A stretch of DNA of 64,000 nt, taken from contig NC_083525.1 of the NCBI RefSeq assembly GCF_032362555.1, positions 6,247,501-6,311,500 on the forward strand, read 5' to 3'. Below the pieces are notes generated by a model that worked only from the letters and a program-made list of their open reading frames with translations, had not been told where the DNA came from and did not search any database. The translations under genes and the position numbers were made by a program. This DNA is from Amyelois transitella (taxonomy: Eukaryota > Arthropoda > Insecta > Lepidoptera > Pyralidae). Positions 34,201 through 46,000 of the stretch are shown here, in pieces; positions within the stretch are counted from its first letter, which is position 1; every line of letters starts with the position of its first letter.

Positions 34201-36366
34201 AATACACTTCTGGGATATAAAAGGTGTAAATTACTTAATGTTTCTTACAAAACTTACTACGAGTACCTATAGCAATTTTAAAGGATGCTTTTGATAGTTA
34301 ACCATTTTAAGGGTTTCCTCATGGATGATCTTACGGTGAGTGATAACATAAGCCTGCACATTGAAGTAACTGGATATGTAACCATGTTCAAATATTGGTG
34401 AGGTTCCCCTTCAAAGGTTGCAGAGGATAGACTGGACTCGCGTCGTGTTAAAACCTGCCTAACCAAATCTAAGGTCGTGGTAAAACATCAGGCTTTTACA
34501 CGAAGCGACTCCTGTCTAACCTCCACAACCTTTGCATGGGAATCTAAACCATATCGGATCATTAGTAACAGCATAAGTATGTGACGTGGCCCTTTGAAAC
34601 GAAACTATGTACTTATATGCAACGGTTTCTTACAAAATAATCTCTAACCCTTGACCGACATTTTCGATCTACCTTTTAATAACTTAGTTAATTTTCATCT
34701 TACACAATTTATCTTATTCTTCGCTCTCAGCCGTTTGGAAAGAATCATCACTTTTAACCGTTAAAAGTTCATTTTTAAAAATTCAAGTCATGTAAGCATG
34801 AGGAAAGCTCGAAGGATAATAATGTGTGCGCAAAGAATGTGAATGAAATATACTATGAATGAGTTAAGTATTTAACGAGCAGGTATATTCCGTAAAATGA
34901 GCGATTACTTTACACTGTAACGCATAAACGACGGTAAAGACGATTATAGTCAGTTACGATCCAGAATTACCATAATAAGAACCAAACTGAGAATGTAAAG
35001 AAACGTTGGAGTTGTAAGAGCTATTAGACGCACGTACGTTGATCAAAACAGAGAAGTTCTGACAACAGGTCAAGTCAAGAGTACTCGATACCTACGAACT
35101 TGTATGAAACGGCTTATAAAGCGAAATAAATATGGAGGGATCATGGCAAGTGGAAATATATAGTCTCTACCTACTCCTCCAGGAAAGAGGCGTGATTAAT
35201 GGGTGGATGTATGTATGTTTATATGTAGGTTAACCAAATTACTTATATGTCTGTCAAATATCTGTCAATTTATTGAACAAACATGAGTAAAAGAGTAAAC
35301 ATGACCATGGTAGAATCACCAATATCAAAGAAGAGTACCTACAAGCAATAACATTCGCACAAACTAAACTTCGGAAGTGATTTTATTGTCATCATAAATC
35401 GGCCATAATTAAATATAATTATAAATAATTAAAAATGCATAATAAATAAATCATATAAATAAGTTTTGCATAAAGTAACGTCGTTGCTACATCGCGATAT
35501 ACAGAATAAACATGCGGAACTGTTTCTACGTCTAAACAGAATTCCATGGGACATGCCCCGGTTAAATAACTAGCGAATCATTATGTCTGAGTGCCACAAC
35601 TACCAACTACCTGATATAGATAATAGTTGTATTTATCTATAACCAAGCTAATCATCTTAGGTCGGCGACTTAGGAAGTCTATGTGACATGACACATAAGA
35701 TGTTTAGGTAGGTATACTGATTATGTGATACCGGGTAACCTAAATTACCATACTCAAACCTCGAACAAATTATTTTTCACCATCGTGGACCATATTACAG
35801 AAACCGTAATCCTATTTTTTATAAAAAGAAAATCATCTTTACCTTATAATATAACCACTTATGACTATATCATTTCAGCAATTTAGTGAAATATAACTTT
35901 ATAATTGAGTCAACAATGTAGATTCCTGATATTTATGGCTATTATTTTGGAAAAATTAGCTTAGAAACCTTAATGTTTTTTAAAATCGGCCCACCGACCA
36001 AGAAGATTGTCCTCTGCGTTGCTCCGTTTATAGATTTACTAGCTGTTACCCGCGACTTCGTCCGCCTTAAATCGCAATAAATTTTAACTTATTCTGTAAT
36101 TTCAATGTCTAAGCTATATTCCACTCAGTACTGAAAGAGTAACAGACACATTCTTACGACATTTGTAATTATTGTGTTACCTTACCTTCAGGCCGTGTCA
36201 TGAAAATCAGAGCATTGCCGATTATAGGGAAAGCTGGAGGTCCTGGCACCAACTTGGCCAATTCCAGCATTCGCCTGTGGGTCCATCGCCAGTACAGCCA
36301 GTAGATGAACACCGGCAAACTTACTGCTACTGCTGTTATCGCTGGCAGGATTTCTTCAGACATCAT
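28230..36366 (-). CDS. Cytochrome P450, CYP4-clan type, gene 2 (complete, 504 aa)
   Basis: Eleven coding exons: 36366-36186, 33200-33094, 32362-32275, 31921-31815, 31416-31338, 30862-30787, 30387-30123, 29826-29758, 29527-29353, 28988-28809 and 28417-28230. All are GT-AG; total 1515 nt, 505 codons with TAG. It is a paralogue of the gene at 13740-23779: most intron positions and several exon lengths (107, 76, 69 and 180 nt) agree. Features: N-terminal anchor (~8-25), LVPGPP hinge, C-helix WRNHRK (129-134), ETLR (359-362), PERF, and heme loop FSLGAMDCLG with Cys441. It shares the unusual Ala (305) in the I-helix and Met (439) in the heme loop. It has one extra intron, splitting the exon that is single in gene 1. 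The residue after ExxR is Phe-Phe-Ser, so the usual Pro is missing. The start could be either of two adjacent ATGs (36366 or 36363). Substrate unknown. Confidence 0.96.
30419..30648 (+). mobile_element. SINE copy, nearly full length
   Basis: The head GTGCCGTGTGGTTCCCGGCA is followed by an internal deletion of the CCATCTCTTTCCC block, the body, and the tail GGGATATAGACGTGAC plus TATG repeats. It lies in a P450 gene 2 intron, antisense to the gene. Confidence 0.9.
31045..31187 (+). repeat. Dispersed repeat, family 3
   Basis: GAGGAGCCCAGAGTGCGCC, GGTGAGTCAGGTTTTTACAC and GAAGCGACTTCCATCTGACC, as in the copy at 61570. Confidence 0.7.
31505..31625 (+). mobile_element. SINE 3' fragment
   Basis: GAATCTCAATTGCACTATT, then CTGTCTACCCCGCAAGGG and GACGTGATT. 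It is diverged, and lies in a P450 gene 2 intron. Confidence 0.75.
31958..32100 (-). mobile_element. Decayed LINE 3' tail near a P450 acceptor
   Basis: GGAGGGGTAGGCAGAGACTA, CATGCCACGATCC and CTTCATCAACATTCGTAA follow the LINE end in order. It starts about 37 bases from the acceptor of the exon ending at 31921. Confidence 0.75.
32457..32572 (-). mobile_element. Decayed LINE 3' tail
   Basis: ACATAAAATCACGCCTGTTT and AGGGTAGGCAGAGACTATAT resemble the LINE end. It shares some variants with the copy at 22425, so both may come from one subfamily. Confidence 0.7.
33223..33452 (+). mobile_element. SINE copy, nearly full length
   Basis: The head GTGCCGTGTGGTTCTCGGCA, body and end CTGTCTACCCCGCAAGGG are present; the TATG tail is lost. 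It is followed by a partial family 3 repeat (33465-33600). Confidence 0.85.
35020..35215 (+). mobile_element. Decayed LINE 3' tail, plus strand
   Basis: The order CGTACGTTGATCAAAA, GGTCAAGTCAAGAGTACTCG, ATCATGGCAAGTGGAAAT and GAAAGAGGCGTGATT follows the LINE end. It is diverged, and lies in intron 1 of P450 gene 2. Confidence 0.75.
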
Positions 36367-39300
36367 TTTTTCTGAAAAATAAATTATGTATTAAAAATGG
36401 AAATGTACGTTAAAATTATTTACCTACTTTCAAGAATGTGGTAGCTCACCCAACGATAAAAATATAAATTTCAATTTGATGACAATAAGGTTCAAAATTA
36501 AACAACCAAACCATGATAAATCTTTTCTGAAGTATCAAAGCTTTACGCCGATTTGTCTTAATTTTTACCGCTTTATTGTTACAAAGTTATAATATGTAAC
36601 AAAGTTAACGTGCAAGCATAATCTGCGGATTTTATATTAAAAATAAAACATTATTCAACAGTCCACCTTTGTGGTTTGAAGAAGATAAACCACCCTTAAA
36701 TATATCTCTACTTAAATAAAATGATAGGTTTAAAAAGTTAATAAAAATACCTAAACCGTGTTTATTTATTAATTGTGTCTTATAAATATATCCTACGTTT
36801 ACCCGAAGTACTTTTGGCAGCAACTTTTTATTTTTATTCAACGTCCATATAAGGTAATTCGTATATTCGTTTACACACACTTGAACACACACGATTCGTT
36901 CACCACTGGATACTCGGAGCAACTCACTGCGTGTGGAACCTCATGGTTCAACATTCCACCATTCCGTTGCATATGGTTATGTAAGATTTTTCTGGACCGA
37001 AGATAAAATCGTTTATTACGCAGGTTTATGTTATGTCCACCGAAAAAAATAATTGTCGCATTTAATTTTGTAAGTACCTACTATATAGAAACAAGGTTTC
37101 ATCAGGTAGGTTCATCTACAAAATATACAGTAAATAACTAGTCTTGCTTGCTCGAGGTCTGAATCGCTTCAAAAAAGGTTAGTAAGTATAGCTAGACTTG
37201 GGAAACAAAAGTAATTAATATTTAGTAATTAGTAATTTTTAATAAGTAGGTAATTATAGTCGGACAGCACCACGAAAAAAGAAAAGGACCACACTTCGTC
37301 GCTTTCTGTGGATTTAGAAGAAAAAAATGTGCTAACAATGGTACTTGTAACTTTAGTGGATCTAAAATTCCTACGCTAATAAAACTTCTACCAAACTTTT
37401 CAGTTTTTTAATCTCTTTACTGTTTATTATAAATAAGCGGAAGACAATAAATTATAGACTTGGGAATTTCTTGGTTCATAAATATTTTTTTTCTCGTATA
37501 AAATTTTAGTTACTTGCACCTGAAAAGCTCCTTCGATAAGTTGATAAGTTAGTACTAGTTCGAGGTAAGTAATGATAACTTGTCTGTAATGAAAGTAATT
37601 CTGCATATTTCGTAACCTCGCTTAGGGGTGACATAGTCATTGCATGAAAAACCCCTTTCTAATATTATATAATAAAAAAAAAACATATTTTTCAATAAAA
37701 AAATTTGTGTGTGAGATTAATTCTTAATTGAAACAGGATTCTTCTTTTTTATAGATATCCATGTATTTTTTTAGTGTATCATAGGGACAATAGTGTCTGA
37801 TTTGATTATGCACACGAAATTAATTCGGGCCCAACGTAGTGATAACTCCAAAATCAGAGTTAATTTTTTCCGAGGTATCATTGAGTTTATGTTCAAGCCC
37901 TCTTCTTGTTCACCGATCCCAGCTTACATAATAAATTAGGACTTTTGATAAATTGGGGTCGAGACAGAGATAATTACTATCACTTCACCCTTTACACTTT
38001 TTATCGATCTCACTAGATACTTACTTCCTAATTATGTTCCCTTTTTTTGTGACTCTTTAAAATATTTACCTATCAGTCAAAGAAATGTAGATGGATTTAT
38101 AGGTACGATAAAGTTATTTTAAGGTCCGGGTGTTTTCTTGAGATAAAAAGGAATAATACTTTGATTTAATATGGTAGGTATATACCTATTCTTTGCTGTG
38201 GTCGCGTTGACAATGTTAATAATACCTATAAAGTGTAACTAAAATAATATCGCCGAATTTTAAAGAAATGTGTACGAAAGTATACTAGTACCTTCTATAT
38301 TTAAAATTCGCGACTGGTCAAAAACAAAAACGAAATGAGACATAACAGACATTATGTTCGTGGTGACAACAATGTGCGTTAATATTTTAAAATGTATGTA
38401 CCGTAACTACCGAAGTCAGTAAAATAAGTAAACCGACGATGTGAGATTGCGGTCAGCTATCTGCAAGGATTTTCCTCTAAGTGGTCTACATTACATTATT
38501 ATGCTGCGATCTCTTGAACCACACACGCGATGTACAAAATATGGAGAAAAAGGAAGTATTTATGTACTTAAATAATCGATTCTTACAACCCGCGTGGCAA
38601 ATACTAGAGAGATCATTTCTTCTTCAATCACTTTAGACTTTAGGATGTAAACGAGACTTGTGAAAATAACGCTAGTAGGAAGAAGAGGAAATTAGATATA
38701 AGTAGTATCCCAAGTGACAAGAGTTGGTACTATAAAAGAGTTAAGAATGTTTTAGAACGTGCTTTGCCATAGCTTAAAATAGAAGATGCAACATAATCAC
38801 GAAGAAAATATAAATTAACCGCGGTTCATCAATTTTTTTAAGAAAACTGCTTAAATTTTATAGTCTCTCCCCGCATCTCTGTTCCCCGATACCCACAACG
38901 TAGAACCAACTAAGGAGCAACGTAAGAGAAATAAATATGTAGGCTTTACTTGGGCTTGCATGCACTTGTCCATCTGACAAATTTATAAATAGGAGCTTTT
39001 GATGAGCGATATATATTCCAGGATATACATTCATTATATTTTCATATGAAAATATATTGCAGGGTATACTCTGGATCATATCAATCTGCCAAAGACACAT
39101 TAAGAAATTGTCAACTTACTTTAGGACGATGTTCATTTAAGTACATGCATTTTCTATAGACTTAGTATCACAAGGTCATGTACCTATATGCGAGAGAAAG
39201 TGTTTGACATTAATTTTACGAAACCAGTTCCGCTTAAGTTAAACACATATAAGAACCTTATCAAAGTAGTAATCTTTTAAATTTTCGCACTAATCCACCA

Positions 39301-39975
39301 CCACCACGCCTCCTCACCAGAAAGTCGAGGGCGCAACCGGTATTAACGCTCTAAGGATGATAATCTCCCAAAAAGTAGAGAGTACCACCTACTGCTACAG
39401 GCAGTTGAGTTGTTTGTCCTCTCGATAATTTGATGCGCTTGATTTTTTTTTTATGTGATGTTGCAATGTAACGCGTTGAAAGTACAAAATAAACGAAAAC
39501 CCTTGAAAATTCTCCGCTTTCTAAAGTACGTAACGTAAAGAATTTGAATTGTGCAATTTAGTAACTAATGGCAATGATACAGCAACAATTGCCATGTAAT
39601 ATGCCAGTTGGTTCCCGAAATCCTAAAACTTATGTCAGGATTTGCCAAATCGTGACCATAGGGACGCAACCGGAACGAAACCGCGGTTAACGAGCGATGA
39701 TGAAATCTATAGAGTGTGTTTCCCTTGTGTCCAGGCCAAAAAGTGTCTAATGAACGAAGCACATATCTAATTTGTTACACATCGGTCCACAAGGATGGTA
39801 TATTTGTCACTTTCTATAGGTTTCTTCTTGGTGTGATGGAGAATAAAGTGTTCTTATGAAAGGTTCGTGGCTTGATGTATTTCTTTCTTCTTTCTTTCTT
39901 ATCCAGTATTCAGGGATGTTTGCTGTTTCATAGGTACCACAAAAATGATAATAAAAATGAAAGATAAAAAATAAA
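36367..39975. other. Intergenic between P450 gene 2 and the adenylate-forming gene
   Basis: No gene recognised in 3.6 kb. A splice-acceptor-like TTTTTCAG lies directly upstream of the P450 start, so a noncoding first exon is expected in this stretch. A short TTTC-rich run is at 39882-39900. The rest is AT-rich unique sequence. Confidence 0.55.
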
Positions 39976-39981
39976 TTTATT
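39976..39981 (-). promoter_or_regulatory. Polyadenylation signal of the adenylate-forming gene
   Basis: AATAAA on the minus strand, about 62 bases after the stop codon at 40043-40045. Confidence 0.6.
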
Positions 39982-40042
39982 TAAAACATAGAGAGGATAT
40001 TTACATTATTGCTGGGAACTATAATTATAACACCGATATGTT

Positions 40043-43000
40043 TTATAGTCTCTCACAATCGAGCACGAGCTTGCGCAGCGCGGCGCGCGCCAGCTTGCCG
40101 GTGGAGGTGAGCGGCAGCTCCCGCAGGAACACCACGCCGCCGCGCAGCTGCTTGCTCTCCGACAGCTTGTCTGCAATTATACCAGTCATTAGTGAACGTC
40201 CCGTCTCTTTTACGCTACAGATATCGTTCAATCTGAAAAAGCCGCACTTACCAGCGACTAGAGTGTGTATCTGCTGAGCAGTGACGTGGCTGCCGGGGCG
40301 GGTCACCACGCAAGCCACGGGATGCTCCCCGTCTTGCTCCGAGGGGATGCTGGTTACGCCCACGTCGAACACGTCTGCGTGCGAGCGGATCACTTCTTCC
40401 AGTTCTACTGGTAGCACCTACAGTAACAAAATAATATATGTGTAAGCAGAAATCTACACTAATATTATAAAGCTGAAGAGTTTGTTTGTTGGAACACGCT
40501 AATCTCAGGAACTACTGGTTTGAATTGAAAAATTCTGTTTGTGTTGAATAGTCCATATATCAACGAAGGCTTTAGAAATAATGGAAAATGTGAAAAAACG
40601 GGAAAAATTATTCTCCCTTGAGGGCTTTAATGATGTCCAAAATAACTATTCCACGCGGACGGAGTCGCGGGCACAGCTAGTTAAATGATAAGGCAGTTGC
40701 CATAGAAGCTCCTACGATTATTATTCTCCTAGCGCGAGTGCTTATTGCGTCCTCATCTTATATAGGCGCTTGTTGTTACGTTCCTAGGTTGGTAAGTCAG
40801 GTTTTTACAAAGCAAACCCGTCTGACCTTCGCAAAATTTGCAGGAGAACTTAACACATAGTTTTATTGGATCATAGTCCTTTACACATCCAATTGGCTGA
40901 TATAAAGGTATCCTCTCGATTTTTCCCTCACCTTAAGATCATATCATAAGTAGGTAAGCACTCAATCTAATGTAGATAACTAAGAAAAGCGTCATTGTTC
41001 CCAGTCAGACATTAACTTATTGACAGCCAAAATGGTTAAAAAGTGAACATACATGTTGATTCCTATACTTGATGAGCATCTTGAGCCTCTCGACAAAGAA
41101 ATAGTAGTTATTGTCGTCTCTATACAGGATGTCCCCGGTCTTGTACCAGCCGTCTTCTGTGAACGCCTGCGCAGTCTCTTCTGGTGAGTTGTAGTATTCC
41201 TGAAAAGGAGTTATTAAATCACAGAAAACTGCATGTTATGAAGTTAGAAGTAAAATCTCTATAATATCACCATAAGCAGAGCGTTGTAATAAAAAAACCT
41301 GATTCATCCAATCCATGGTCAAGGGTGTACCCCGGGGTCCCTTTCAGAATGTTGAGGATGTAACCGGAACTATAGCCAGGAGTAAGAAGAGGTAGAACTC
41401 CAAGCAGATTATAAGAAAATCAATAGTCCTTAAAAGAATACATTTTAGCTACTTACTGTGAAACTTGGTCCCTTAGTCCACAGCTCGCCTGGAGTGTTCG
41501 GTTCTGTTATGTCCTTCCCTGTTTCTGGGTCTACCAGCTGAAAACATTAAACATTTGCCGTAATAATTGCTCATACAGAGGAGACTTCTGAAGGTTTACA
41601 CTCTATCTATGTCTTTGCCAATTTTCAACCAAAATCGTAATGTTTTGAGCTATTTTTTACAAACAAAAATACAAAAAATTGCCTATTATCTGTAGGAATA
41701 ATGAGTATCTAATAAAAACCTTAAAAAAGTATATTTCCATTTATTTCCCGTGGACGTTGCAAAAGGTGATTAAGAGAAACTTCACCATGATCATAAATAG
41801 GCCTAGCGGCGTGATCTCTTTCTCGGTGGTCGATAGTCTCGATTGAAGAGATTCATTACACACTCGACATCTAGTTTGTTAAAGAGATTCTTAAGTCCTA
41901 CATATGCGACTAACCTGACTTGCAAAATGCAAACAGCCTAGTGATGAGAAATAATAAAAAATTGCTGGGTATGTAAACCTACCCTCAACTGGACGTTAGC
42001 CATAGGTTGGCCGCAGTTGCCGAGAGGGCCGAATGGTAGCGGGGTCAGACAGTGGCACAAAGTCTCCGTTTGCGCGTAAGCCACAAATATCAATGTTTCT
42101 TCTCTCACACGTTGCTGAAAAAATAAGTAATATTTATTACAAATTGTTCATTTACGTACCGTTTTCCCAGAGGAAGCAGGTCATCTTTCCACTTGCTACA
42201 ATTCCTAAATACTTTTTTCTTTTTCGATAAACATATTTCATTGGTAGCGTGTTGTAGGCTTATTGTTAGGCCACATCGTTCTTAAACTTATTAAGAATGA
42301 TGTGGCCTAACAATAAGCCTATTGTTACTTAACAAGCAATGCCTAATATGCTATATTTTTATGTACTTTTATGAATAAATGAATGAATAATTAAAGTTTT
42401 TATTTTAATGAGATACTTTTTTATGACAGAAGATTTTGTTGCAGTTTTCACTATCAGATAATATTGATCCACATGATATATCTATAGGTATTTATTTGTT
42501 GTATTTATAATGTAAAAACACAGATAATTCTTTTATTATCGTAGATTGTCGTAATCCTAAAAGAAAGGAAATTTTATGCATTTTTATTAATCCCTTGTCT
42601 CCACAAGATGCAGACGCGGATAATGATATACTAAAGCTATAGAGATAATATAATATAAATAGAATACCTTAATAAACAATGCACCCAGCGAATGCGTCGA
42701 TTCATTAAAAAATTTGACTAACCTCACGCACAATAAACGCACCTCGATGGGGTGAGAACGCAACCAGGGACCTTAGTTAGGATGATGATGATGCAATAAA
42801 TACGCTTCGTAAGCGAGAGATTCACTTAAATACTTTTGACCCAATGACTCTCTTATATTTTAAATTTTAATTTTAGCCCAGACTCCAATGGTGTAGGAAA
42901 AAAGAAATCAAGTCTTTTTCCTCTAAGGGAAGCCAAGTCACTACAGCCAGCGAAGTCTAAATCGCGCAAGCAAAGATTTCACAAATAGGACACACAGGGT

Positions 43001-46000
43001 TGGAGCACATAAACAACTATCGCTCCCGCTACATCTAGTACAAGCAATTTTCTTACCTTCAATCTAACTAGTATATCTTTGTACACCTGTCCCCCGGTCA
43101 AAGTTATTACAGTGAAGCAACTGAAGTCACATGGCTTCTCGTGGTTGAGTATTGACGTCATCAGAGATGGCCCCATCAGCACGGAGGTGGGCTGAAAGTA
43201 AAATTTGGATGTTAACAGCAATAACAAAGTCGCATCGGTTCGAAAACTAATTGAAAACAATTTCAATAAGTTGCGATGCGATGTAAATATTTCAATTTTT
43301 TCTCTGATATGCGTTGATGCTTGGATATGCGTTGAATAGTTGTTCATTCTTTAGATGTGGATCAAACAATTTCTTTCGAAACTCCATGGTTCCCAGCTGC
43401 ATTTATCCTAAGCCATACATACCTATACTTAGTTTTTTCTACATTCTTCTGGAAGGCCGCTGTTTAACGATAAGTGGCTTTGTCCTAAAGACTTGAAATT
43501 GTATGTGGGTTCCTTATGAAGCCTTTGGGTGTAGCAATAAGAGACTATTCCCCGAAATTCCTGTGGAAACGGGAATTAATGGGATTTTCCGTTATATCAT
43601 ATGATGATGACGGGCAGTCTATTACCTTATATTCATTAATGACATCAATGACATGCTCAGCAGTTTGTTCGGCTGAGGTCTGCAGTTTGCATTGTCCGGT
43701 TATAGCCATGGCGATCGGGTTGAAGAAGCCGGACACCCAGTGTATCGGAGACAGGTTTAATGAGAGGTTCTCCGCCCAGCTCGGTTGTTTGCTGCTGAAA
43801 AAATGATGATTATTTTTTCATTAGGAGCCTTTTTTGCAGATGCCGGCAGAGGAACATGACCTTTTCATCTAAACAAAACTAAAGCCAGTCATGTGATCAA
43901 GGAGGAATGATGCAAGAATAGTCGGCATAATAAATATTGAATTTCGGGTGTCTACTTAACTAAAACAGTCGTAAGTTTACTAACAGTATGACACTGGTCA
44001 CTTAATTACTTGGAATAAATAACTTTTATTTATAATTAAGTTTTTAAAGGGTGGCTGTACCTACTCGTACAATTTTTTTATACGTTTACGTACTACGTTT
44101 TTAATAGTAAAGAGTTCTAGGTTTTGTTAAAAAATTGTTGGTTAACGGTTTTTAAGCTTCGAAGCAAAGTCAGCGCCTGGGTAATATTTGATATCAACCA
44201 AATAGCCACACATTGATAGTGAGAAATAAAGAAAGAGAGAGTGAGAGAAAATGTCAATAAATTTCAACAAAACCAAAAAAAATTAAAAAAAAATTATCCG
44301 CTCACTAGGTACTCGGAATTTTAATAGAAAGCTTGTAAGTGATTTCAATAGAGAATGCTTAGGTGGGAACGTAATACTACCTATACAATTATTATGCGTT
44401 GATAAATACGTCAGTTACTTCTTGTTAGAAGGTTTACCTACCTTACTGCTTTTTGTAGCTTCATCTGAAGCAGTCTGACCATTTGGTAGTACTGCACAGT
44501 CTTCTCCACCCAGGGCCGATGTTTGAAGGCTGCTATCTTAAACCCTCCCGTGGTGCCGCCTGTGCCAATCAGCCACAAGTATACTTTTTCCAGGTCGAAA
44601 CTGGCTGGTCTGGAAATATAATAATAGTTACTCGTATTAGGTAGTAGGTATGTAATGTATTCACAATACTTAAAATTTAAACTAATACAAAAGAAAATTA
44701 ATTTACGATTCTATCACCAGTGATAAAATATCCATCCATACATTATATTTATGTAAACACGTCTATATCCCTTGCGGGCCAGATAGAGACAACAGTCCCG
44801 AAAAGACATATAGGCCACGTTTAGGGTCTAGCACCCTAAACGTGGCCTATCAGTTCTTCGCCAAAAAGAAGAATCCCAAGAATTAAAGAAGAATTAAAAC
44901 TTACGCAAATCCGTCCAAAGATCCATCTTCATTATAGGAATCAAGAAACTTATCCATTGTGCAATTGCCTTTGTCAAAAGTTACAATTTTTGTGGTTAAA
45001 TTTAGTGCTTTCGCGGCTCTCTCAAAAATTTCAGACATTTCATAATGACAAAACGCTATTTTTGGCGCAGTCCGTTTAAAAAGCTCGTAAACTTCATCTG
45101 TCGGCAAAATAAAATGTTGCGTTTAGGTAATATTCTAATATAATATATAATAACTATATAAATAATCTTTCTACAGAATACTCTTCCGTAACAGAGTGAC
45201 GGATAAGGCGCAGCACACACTGCTTGCTCAGAAATTGGAAATAAGGCATGTAGGTTCCTTAGGTGGTCTAGGGGTGCACAAGAGGGTTGCCCGAAATACT
45301 CTTGTCCGTACATTATGACATAGGCATTCTACTCGTACGTAAGATCTTTAATTTAACAACTACTTTAAGGGAAATCTTTTTTGTCCGAAAAATGTCAGGT
45401 ACTTAATCAGATTGAATAAGTACCCTATAAACCTACGAATGACTTTTCCTGATATAAGTTATTAAGTAAATTGTGGTCAGGGAAAACATTGTAAGGAAAG
45501 CTGTACATTTCTTTCAATGTTTTATAACTGTAATCCAATATGAGTTAGTTATTCCCCTGCAAAGGTTCGTTTCGTGTTAGAAACTTATCAAATCTAGGAT
45601 CTGCCGATCCGCGCTCTTTTCTCCAGAGAGGTGAGGTAGGTACCTACTAACTAAAGACCAGCTATATGATTAAAAATTGTTAAGTTAACATGTCACTTAC
45701 CATATTTAAACGTACGATCGGCGCCAACTAAGGGTAATCCGTTAAGCATAGCGGCATAGTATGGAATGTGTATATTGATATGATTCGGACCGCTCAAGGC
45801 CACGACATCCCCAGGCTGTAGGCCCAGTCTTCGCAGGCATTTGGCCAAGCGAACAGACCTACTTAGTACCGATGCGTTCGTCTCTTTCTGTCCTGTGGCG
45901 GCGTCTATCTGTAAATTAATTAGATCAATATTTTATACTAATTACAGCATTTTCGCGTTTCAATTTATTATATTGTCATAAACATAATACTCTTGTCATT

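Noticed and set aside
44430-44450. Frameshift between exons 4 and 5 of the adenylate-forming gene
   Set aside because: It appears only with the first of two overlapping donors. With the second donor (GTAGGT) the frame is kept, and the exon length matches the paralogue (168 nt).
45056-45313. 85-codon minus-strand frame overlapping the adenylate-forming gene
   Set aside because: It reads through intron sequence; the true exon ends at an acceptor at 45098-45099 and lies in another frame.
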